Positions 1 to 4,467 of a stretch of 5,468 nt of DNA are shown piece after piece. Under the pieces are notes generated by a model. It did no database searches. It was not told the DNA's origin and was given only the letters and a program-made list of their open reading frames with translations. The position numbers were made by a program, and so were the translations under genes. The DNA is from Clostridiales bacterium (lineage in GTDB: Bacteria; Bacillota; Clostridia; Oscillospirales; Oscillospiraceae): NCBI GenBank assembly GCA_021200895.1, contig JAJQFX010000235.1:1-5468 (forward strand), given 5' to 3'. Positions within the stretch are counted from its first letter, which is position 1; the number at the start of each line of letters is the position of its first letter.

Positions 1-1
1 A

Positions 2-32
2 CCGTGTCCAATTTCTACCCCCTCCGTGTCCA
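2..32. repeat. Direct repeat CCGTGTCCA, possible IS end
   Basis: CCGTGTCCA occurs at 2-10 and again at 24-32, a 22-bp period. The first copy is followed by ATTT and the second by GTTTTAG. Short tandem repeats containing TGTCCA at the edge of a segment resemble the repeated terminal sequences of some insertion sequences, for example the IS21 family. No transposase or matching opposite end is in the window, so the mobile-element reading is only a suggestion. Confidence 0.35.
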
Positions 33-91
33 GTTTTAGTTTATCACTTCACCTCGCCCCTCTCTAAGAACCCTCCCCCTATCCCATTACC

Positions 92-275
92 GGCTAGCGC
101 CTTGTCCCTACCGCTCCGTGGCAGCGCAGACAACAGACGATGTGACTTCACACTGATGAGACTGCCGCCGATGGCGGCTGGAAACGATTGCCGCCCACGT
201 CCCTCGCCGTCAAGCGGCATTTCCGCTACGCTCCCTAGCCTTATGGCGGGACGGGCGGCAATTTTGTTGCCCTTT
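92..275. repeat. Hairpin-rich block, unidentified structured element
   Basis: Several inverted repeats follow one another. CGCT/AGCG pairs at 112-115 with 123-126. TGTGA-CT-TCACA lies at 141-152. GCCGCC/GGCGGC is at 164-169 and 173-178 with a GAT loop. A long stem pairs ATTGCCGCCC (187-196) with 253-262 and GTCCC (199-203) with 248-252, giving 15 bp with a 2-nt bulge. Inside it sits AGCGG/CCGCT (213-217 with 223-227). A further hairpin GGCAA-TTTTG-TTGCC (257-271) uses bases of the long stem and so is mutually exclusive with it. GGCTAG at 92-97 is mirrored by CTAGCC at 235-240. The strand of any transcript is unclear. It could be a dispersed non-autonomous repeat or a structured RNA; I do not recognise a named family. 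Confidence 0.45.
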
Positions 276-368
276 GGCGCGGAAATCTGACTGTGCGGCT
301 GCGTTATTCCTCCTCAACCGAGGATAGATTGCTTTTTAAGTTGATGACATTACCTGAAAGGAGAGGGG

Positions 369-386
369 AACCGGCGACAACCGGTG
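369..386. promoter_or_regulatory. AACCGG repeats, candidate regulator binding site
   Basis: AACCGG occurs at 369-374 and 379-384, exactly 10 bp (about one helical turn) apart. The two copies also allow the hairpin ACCGG-CGACAA-CCGGT (370-385). A third AACCGG is at 455-460 within the candidate promoter of the exporter operon. A fourth lies in the perfect palindrome CAACCGGTTG (4269-4278) before the glgP promoter. Recurrence in both regulatory regions suggests a protein binding site, but no regulator gene is in the window. Confidence 0.3.
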
Positions 387-397
387 GAGGGGTTTCT

Positions 398-421
398 ATG
401 TGGAACGAATTTCAAGCTTGA
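398..421 (+). CDS. Candidate 7-codon leader peptide MWNEFQA
   Basis: An ATG at 398 opens a 7-codon frame reading MWNEFQA and ends with TGA at 419-421. It is preceded by GGAGG at 386-390 with a 7-nt spacer, the same strength and spacing as the SD of the real gene at 513. The peptide has no recognisable function of its own. Its whole frame lies inside a hairpin that precedes a T-run, so translation would melt that hairpin. Bacillus subtilis bmrCD, a related exporter operon, is known to be controlled by a leader peptide (BmrB) through ribosome-dependent attenuation. Here the analogy is inference. Against it, I see no clear promoter upstream, and a promoter-like sequence lies downstream at 448-476. 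Short ORFs with good SDs also arise by chance. Confidence 0.3.
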   Translation: MWNEFQA

Positions 422-436
422 TTCCCATGCTTTTTT
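398..436 (+). terminator. Attenuator-like hairpin with T6 tract
   Basis: AUG plus GGAA (398-400, 402-405, with U401 bulged) can pair with UUCC plus CAU (422-425, 426-428). Inside, UCA/UGA (412-414 with 419-421) pairs after a one-sided bulge. Two bases later comes TTTTTT (431-436), giving an intrinsic-terminator shape of moderate strength. It overlaps the mini-ORF completely. It may attenuate read-through into the exporter operon, or simply terminate transcription arriving from the left. Confidence 0.35.
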
Positions 437-444
437 CCCCGAAG

Positions 445-476
445 CGGTTGCGAAAACCGGGAAACTGTGCTAAACT
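445..476 (+). promoter_or_regulatory. Candidate promoter of exporter operon with operator-like repeat
   Basis: TTGCGA (448-453), a 17-bp spacer and TAAACT (471-476) form a sigma-A-type promoter, 4/6 matches in each box. TGC directly before the -10 makes it an extended -10 promoter. The predicted start is near 483, leaving a leader of about 30 nt before the ATG at 513. The inverted repeat CGGTT-GCGAA-AACCG (445-459) covers the -35 box, a position suited to a repressor. The promoter call rests on sequence match only. Confidence 0.5.
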
Positions 477-512
477 AAACATTCAGTCCACAAAAAGAAC
501 GGAGGGATAAAA

Positions 513-2330
513 ATGACGCAGGCAACGTCCAAGCTGAATATGCTGTTTGCCTTTTTGAAGGGCAGCAAGCGGTGGTTCCTGCTGGCGGTGGCGGCGCTGC
601 TGGGGCGGGCGCTCTGCACCATGCTCAGCCCTCAGGCGGTGCAGTACACCGTGGACAGCATCATCGGTACAGAGGAAAGCACCCTCCCCGCCTTTGTGGA
701 GGGCTGGCTGGCCGGGCTGGGAGGCCGGGAAATGCTGCGGGAAAACCTGTGGCTGGTGGCGTTGGCGGTGGCCGGGCTGGGGCTGCTCAGCGGGCTGCTG
801 CGGTACCTCTATGTGATGCTGATTGCCAAGGGCGGCGAGGGCTTCGTCCGCGCCATGCGGGACCAGACCTTCCGCCACATCGAGCGCCTGCCCTTCTCCT
901 GGCACATGAGCCACCACACCGGCGACATCATTCAGCGCTGCACCACCGACATCGAGCTGGTGAAGGAGTTCCTGTCCAACCAGCTGTCCAATCTGCTGAA
1001 CTGCATCGTCACCATTGTGGCGGCGCTGGTCTTTCTCTTTGGGGAAAACCTTCCCCTGGCGCTGGTGGCCCTTATCACGGAGCCGATGCTGCTGGCCTAT
1101 TCCGTCCTCTTCCAGCGGAAGATGGGGCAGCAGTTTAAGCTCTGCGACGAGGCGGACGGCGAGCTGTCCACCATCGCCCAGGAGAATCTCACCGGCGTCC
1201 GGGTGGTGCGGGCCTTTGGCCGGGAGGAGTATGAGCGGACGCGGTTTGACCGGCAGTCCCGGAAGTCCACCGACCTGTGGGTCCGCTTCGGCGTGTACAT
1301 GAGCGCCTTTTTTGAGGGGAATATGCTGCTGGGCGGCTTGCAACTGCTGCTGGTGCTGACCATCGGCACTGTGATGGCCGTCCATGGGCAGCTGACCCTG
1401 GGCTCCCTGCTGGCCGTCCTCTCCTACATCACGCTGATTCAGCAGCCTACCCGCCAGCTGGGGCGCATCCTCAGTGAGATGAGTAAGGCGGGGGTCTCCA
1501 TCAACCGTATCTATGAAATCATGTCCGCCCAGGAGGAGCATGACCCACCGGACGCCCTGACCCCGCCCATGAACGGGGACATCGTCTTTGACCACGTCAG
1601 CTTCCACTACCCCAACTGCCCCCTGCTGCTGGAGGACATCACCTTCACCATCCCCGCCGGGGCCACCCTGGGCATCCTGGGCACCACCGGCAGCGGCAAA
1701 AGCACCCTGATGCACCTGCTGGACCGGCTCTATGACCTGCCGGAGGGCTGCGGCACAATTACGATAGGCGGGGTGGACATCGCCAAAATGGAGGCATCCT
1801 GGGTGCGCCGGAACGTGGGCATGGTGCTTCAGGAGCCTATGCTGTTCAGCCGCACCCTGTCAGAGAACATCGGCCTGGCCGCCCAGGGGGACTGCTCCCT
1901 GTCCGACATCCGGGAAGCCGCCCGCACCGCCTGCCTGGAGGAGGCCGTGGACGGCTTCGCCCACGGCTACGATACCATGGTGGGGGAGCGGGGTGTCACC
2001 CTGTCCGGCGGCCAGAAGCAGCGGGCCGCCATCGCCCGGATGCTGCTGCAAAAGGCCCCCATCATGGTCTTTGACGACTCCCTCTCCGCCGTGGACGCGG
2101 AGACGGACGCCAAAATCCGGGCCGCCTTGCAGGAGAGCATGGGTTCCTCCACCTGCATTCTGATTTCCCACCGCATCTCCACCCTGATGGCGGCGGACAA
2201 AATCATCGTGCTGGACAAGGGCCGCATCGTGGAGCAGGGCACTCACGAGACGCTGCTGGCCCAGGACGGATTGTACAAGCAAATCTACACCCTGCAATCC
2301 CAATGGGAGGAGGCGGAGCCCTGTGGCTGA
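513..2330 (+). CDS. ABC exporter half-transporter, degenerate-site subunit
   Basis: This is a 605-residue half ABC exporter, with an N-terminal membrane domain and a C-terminal ATPase domain, the usual size for the family. Hydrophobic segments lie near residues 21-41, 79-105, 158-178, 180-200, 260-290 and 293-313, matching the six helices of a type-I (ABC_membrane) exporter fold. The ATPase domain runs from about 355 to 590. It has A-loop Y366, Walker A GTTGSGKST (390-398), Q-loop Q440, signature LSGGQ (497-501), Walker B IMVFD (517-521), D-loop SAVD (525-528) and H-loop H553. The residue after Walker B is Asp (D522) instead of the catalytic Glu, the hallmark of the non-hydrolysing subunit in heterodimeric exporters such as BmrC and TM287. 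The start ATG has GGAGG at 501-505, 7 nt upstream. The stop overlaps the partner gene, so the two are translationally coupled. The substrate is not deducible; multidrug export is the commonest annotation. Confidence 0.95.
   Translation: MTQATSKLNMLFAFLKGSKRWFLLAVAALLGRALCTMLSPQAVQYTVDSIIGTEESTLPAFVEGWLAGLGGREMLRENLWLVALAVAGLGLLSGLLRYLYVMLIAKGGEGFVRAMRDQTFRHIERLPFSWHMSHHTGDIIQRCTTDIELVKEFLSNQLSNLLNCIVTIVAALVFLFGENLPLALVALITEPMLLAYSVLFQRKMGQQFKLCDEADGELSTIAQENLTGVRVVRAFGREEYERTRFDRQSRKSTDLWVRFGVYMSAFFEGNMLLGGLQLLLVLTIGTVMAVHGQLTLGSLLAVLSYITLIQQPTRQLGRILSEMSKAGVSINRIYEIMSAQEEHDPPDALTPPMNGDIVFDHVSFHYPNCPLLLEDITFTIPAGATLGILGTTGSGKSTLMHLLDRLYDLPEGCGTITIGGVDIAKMEASWVRRNVGMVLQEPMLFSRTLSENIGLAAQGDCSLSDIREAARTACLEEAVDGFAHGYDTMVGERGVTLSGGQKQRAAIARMLLQKAPIMVFDDSLSAVDAETDAKIRAALQESMGSSTCILISHRISTLMAADKIIVLDKGRIVEQGTHETLLAQDGLYKQIYTLQSQWEEAEPCG
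2306..2325 (+). promoter_or_regulatory. RBS and GTG start of second exporter gene
   Basis: GGAGGAGG (2306-2313) lies inside the end of the first exporter gene, 9 nt before GTG at 2323. This decides a GTG start 8 nt before the end of the first gene (TGA at 2328-2330). The arrangement implies translational coupling and roughly equal production of the two subunits. Confidence 0.75.
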
Positions 2331-4149
2331 CGAGACCCATACCCCAACGAAGAAGCGCCCCTTCTTCGGCCTGGGCTTCCTGCTCCCCTTCTGGATGGAG
2401 CAAAAAACGCTGCTGGCGCTGACGGTGCTCACCGGCCTGCTGGGCAGCGTGCTGGAGGCGGCCATCCCCCTGTTCCAGAGCTACGCCATCGACCACTTCA
2501 TCGGCCAGAGCACCCTGGACACCCTGGCGGCCTTCCTGCTGACCTACCTGCTGGTGCTGGTGGCCCGGCTGGGCATCAACTATTACTGCACCTATGCCGC
2601 CAACAAAATCGAAGTGGTGCTGGACTACAGCATCCGCAAAAAGCTCTTTGACCATCTGCAAACCCTGTCCATCAGCTACTATAACCAGAGCGGCGTGGGC
2701 TATATCCACTCCCGCCTCATCTCCGACGTGGGGCGCATCGGCGCGGTGGCCACCTGGAGCCTGATGGGCCTGGTCCTCTGGGACGGCAGCTATCTGGTGT
2801 TCATGCTCATCGTCATGCTGCGCCTGAGCTGGCAGCTGGGGCTGGTCATGCTGGCGCTGGTCCCCATTGAGGTGGCGGCCTGCACCTACTTCCAGCGGCA
2901 CCTGACCACCATGAACCGCCGGGTGCGGGAGATCAATAGCCGCATCACCGCAGATTACAACGAGGGCATCACCGGAGCCAAGACCATCAAGACCCTGGTG
3001 GCGGAGGAGAAGATGGAGGGCACCTTCCAGGCGGACACCGCCGCCATGTGCCACGCCAGCGTGAAAACCAACCACTACCGTGGCACCCTCCAGGCCATCG
3101 TCATCTTCGCCGGAAGCGTGGGGCTGGCCCTGATGCTGTGGCGGGGCGGCGTGCTGAATATGGATGGCCTGCTGGCGCTGGGTACCCTGTCCGCCTTCAC
3201 CACCTACGCCCTCAGCGTAGGGGACGTGGTGCAGAACATCGTGGAGTCGCTGCAAAGCCTGGTCAGCGCCCAGGTGAACATTGAGCGGGTGGAGCGGCTG
3301 CTGAACACCCAGCCCGACGTGGCGGACACCCCGGAGGTCATCGCAAAATACGGGGACTCCCTCCACCCCAAGCGGGAGAACTGGGACCCCCTCTACGGCG
3401 ACGTGGAGTTCCGGGACGTGACCTTCCACTATCCCGACGGGGAGGAGACCATCCTCTCCCACTTCAACCTGACCGTCCCCCAGGGTACCCGTGTGGCCAT
3501 CGTGGGGGAGACCGGCGCAGGGAAAAGCACCCTGGTGAACCTGGTCTGCCGGTTCTTCGAGCCGACGGAGGGGGCCGTCCTCATCGACGGGCGGGACGCC
3601 AGGGAGCGGAGTCAGCTCTGGCTCCACAGCAACATCGGCTATGTCCTCCAGCAGCCCCACCTGTTCAGCGGCACCGTGCTGGAGAACCTGCGCTACGGCA
3701 ACCCGGACGCTTCGCTAGAGGAGATTCAGCGGGCCTGCAAGCTGGTCTGCGCCGACCAAATCATTGCCCGCATGGAGCATGGGTACGACAGCCAGGTGGG
3801 CGAGGGGGGCGACCTCCTCTCCACCGGGGAGAAGCAGCTTCTCAGCTTCGCCCGGGCCATCCTGTCCGACCCCCGCATCCTGGTGCTGGACGAGGCCACC
3901 TCCTCCATCGACACCCTGACCGAGCAGCTCATTCAGTCCGCCATCGCGGAGATGACCAGGGGCCGCACCAGCTTCATCATCGCCCACCGCCTGTCCACCA
4001 TCCGGGACGCGGACGTGATCCTGATGGTGAAGGACGGCGAAATCATCGAGCGTGGCACCCATCAGGCGCTGATGGCGGCCAGAGGGGCCTATTACCGGCT
4101 TTACACCCAGCAGTTCACCGCGGAAAGCGTCAGCTCTGTGCTGCACTGA
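2323..4149 (+). CDS. ABC exporter half-transporter, catalytic-Glu subunit
   Basis: This is a 608-residue half ABC exporter, partner of the preceding gene. Hydrophobic segments are near residues 28-50, 66-90, 143-163, 167-189, 255-275 and 278-298. A linker with a charged insertion (about 331-357) leads into the ATPase domain. Visible motifs are A-loop Y370, Walker A GETGAGKST (395-403), Q-loop Q443, Walker B ILVLD (519-523) followed by the catalytic E524, D-loop SSID (527-530) and H-loop H555. The signature reads LSTGE (499-503) instead of LSGGQ. With the partner's D522 this places one degenerate site (partner Walker A/B plus this signature) and one competent site (this Walker A/B plus the partner's LSGGQ), the BmrCD, LmrCD and TM287/288 pattern. 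The GTG start is supported by the upstream GGAGGAGG and the 8-nt overlap. A strong terminator follows 13 nt after the stop. Size and linker resemble YfiC-type more than BmrD-type proteins; the substrate is unknown. Confidence 0.95.
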   Translation: MADETHTPTKKRPFFGLGFLLPFWMEQKTLLALTVLTGLLGSVLEAAIPLFQSYAIDHFIGQSTLDTLAAFLLTYLLVLVARLGINYYCTYAANKIEVVLDYSIRKKLFDHLQTLSISYYNQSGVGYIHSRLISDVGRIGAVATWSLMGLVLWDGSYLVFMLIVMLRLSWQLGLVMLALVPIEVAACTYFQRHLTTMNRRVREINSRITADYNEGITGAKTIKTLVAEEKMEGTFQADTAAMCHASVKTNHYRGTLQAIVIFAGSVGLALMLWRGGVLNMDGLLALGTLSAFTTYALSVGDVVQNIVESLQSLVSAQVNIERVERLLNTQPDVADTPEVIAKYGDSLHPKRENWDPLYGDVEFRDVTFHYPDGEETILSHFNLTVPQGTRVAIVGETGAGKSTLVNLVCRFFEPTEGAVLIDGRDARERSQLWLHSNIGYVLQQPHLFSGTVLENLRYGNPDASLEEIQRACKLVCADQIIARMEHGYDSQVGEGGDLLSTGEKQLLSFARAILSDPRILVLDEATSSIDTLTEQLIQSAIAEMTRGRTSFIIAHRLSTIRDADVILMVKDGEIIERGTHQALMAARGAYYRLYTQQFTAESVSSVLH

Positions 4150-4162
4150 CAGGCGGGGCCTG

Positions 4163-4201
4163 ACCGGGGCGGCGCAGCGCTGCGCCGCCCCGGTTATTTT
4201 T
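4163..4201 (+). terminator. Strong intrinsic terminator of exporter operon
   Basis: ACCGGGGCGGCGCAGC (4163-4178) is followed directly by its exact reverse complement (4179-4194), a perfect 32-nt palindrome. As RNA it folds into about 14 GC-rich base pairs with a GCGC loop, followed by TTATTTTT (4194-4201). It begins 13 nt after the stop of the second exporter gene and ends the operon. The opposite strand has no T-run after the hairpin, so it should work only in the plus direction. Confidence 0.93.
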
Positions 4202-4293
4202 CAAAAACGTCATTTTTTGGCATTTTTCACATAGAAACAGGCCGTTTTCCTTGAAAATTATCCATTCTCAACCGGTTGCTCTGGCGGGAAAGA
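4202..4293. other. Spacer between terminator and glgP promoter
   Basis: This is an AT-richer spacer without a gene. It contains a CATTTTT direct repeat (4211-4217 and 4221-4227, 10 bp apart) and the perfect palindrome CAACCGGTTG (4269-4278). The split motif CGGTTGC-N5-CGGGAAA (4273-4291) ends 2 bp before the glgP -35 box. The palindrome and split motif overlap and are plausible binding sites for an activator or repressor. An unrelated chance origin cannot be excluded. Confidence 0.45.
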
Positions 4294-4322
4294 TTGACAT
4301 TTCACCCCATTTATGCTAAAAT
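4294..4322 (+). promoter_or_regulatory. Sigma-A promoter of glgP
   Basis: TTGACA (4294-4299) is a perfect -35 box. A 17-bp spacer leads to TAAAAT (4317-4322), 5/6 matches to the -10 consensus, and TGC directly before it gives an extended -10. Transcription should begin near 4329, leaving a leader of about 140 nt before glgP. The -10 region (TGCTAAAAT) is nearly identical to that of the exporter promoter (TGCTAAACT). Confidence 0.85.
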
Positions 4323-4328
4323 TTTCAA

Positions 4329-4467
4329 AGCAGCAGTATGCTGCGCACCTGTAACATGAATCGTTTTTCCCCCGATGTGAAGGCTGTAAGCGGCATCCGA
4401 GTTCCGCCGCCCCGGCAATGGGGCAGCCCCTTCGCATCACAAGACTCAAATTGGAGGACTGGAATTT
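4329..4467 (+). ncRNA. Structured 5' leader of glgP, unidentified
   Basis: The predicted leader opens with the hairpin GCAGCA-GTA-TGCTGC (4330-4344). A long-range stem then pairs GATGTGAAGG (4374-4383) with CCTTCGCATC (4429-4438): ten pairs including one G-U. It extends by CTG/CAG (4384-4386 with 4424-4426) past a 2-nt bulge. It encloses GCGG/CCGC (4390-4393 with 4404-4407) and CCCC/GGGG (4410-4413 with 4420-4423), so the whole resembles a three-way junction. The SD GGAGG (4453-4457) lies outside it, 14 nt downstream, and no T-run follows. I do not match it to a riboswitch class I know. It could be a cis-regulatory RNA, an mRNA-stabilising leader, or a chance fold. Confidence 0.4.

Larger units (their letters stand above)
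1..480. other. Non-coding region upstream of exporter operon
   Basis: I find no convincing protein gene here. The only long open frame on the plus strand (open from 3 to 290) has no ATG with a Shine-Dalgarno sequence, is rich in Pro/Ser/Arg and shows no recognisable domain. The region instead contains, in order: a 9-bp direct repeat (2-32), a C-rich tract (57-85), a chain of inverted repeats (about 92-275), a small hairpin TCCTC-AACC-GAGGA (311-324), AACCGG repeats (369-384), a 7-codon mini-ORF within a hairpin followed by six T (398-436), and a promoter-like sequence (448-476). No tRNA or rRNA signature is visible. The composition is unlike the flanking coding DNA, which suggests an accessory or regulatory segment. 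Confidence 0.7.

Noticed and set aside
153..203. Hammerhead-ribozyme-like core: CTGATGAG (153-160), a GCCGCC/GGCGGC stem, GAAAC (181-185) and a downstream GTC (199-201)
   Set aside because: The closing pair of stem II is missing (G160 faces G180, with a T-T mismatch above). Stem I cannot form because the bases before 153 do not pair with those after the GTC. Stem III would have only 3 pairs.
102..290. 62-codon plus-strand ORF starting with TTG (frame open from position 3)
   Set aside because: It has a TTG start without a Shine-Dalgarno sequence, a Pro/Ser/Arg-rich composition and no domain, and it lies across the block of inverted repeats. It is most likely a chance open frame.
355..400. Possible ykkC/guanidine-type riboswitch, considered because such RNAs can precede transporter genes
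   Set aside because: The GGAGAGGGGAACCGG stretch loosely recalls it, but I cannot place the conserved ykkC core sequences or its helices.
572..1138. 188-codon plus-strand ORF in another frame of the first exporter gene
   Set aside because: It is fully inside the real coding frame, rich in Gly/Ala/Arg, with no domain.
483..1715. 410-codon minus-strand ORF
   Set aside because: It is antisense to the first exporter gene, with Gln/His/Gly-rich low-complexity translation typical of the shadow frame of GC-rich coding DNA.
2203..3660. 485-codon minus-strand ORF
   Set aside because: It is antisense to the exporter genes, whose ATPase and membrane motifs are unambiguous. Its translation is rich in His, Gln and Gly with no domain.
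4374..4438. glgP leader as a second intrinsic terminator
   Set aside because: No T-run follows the stem at 4429-4438 or the CCCC/GGGG hairpin, so it does not look like a rho-independent terminator.
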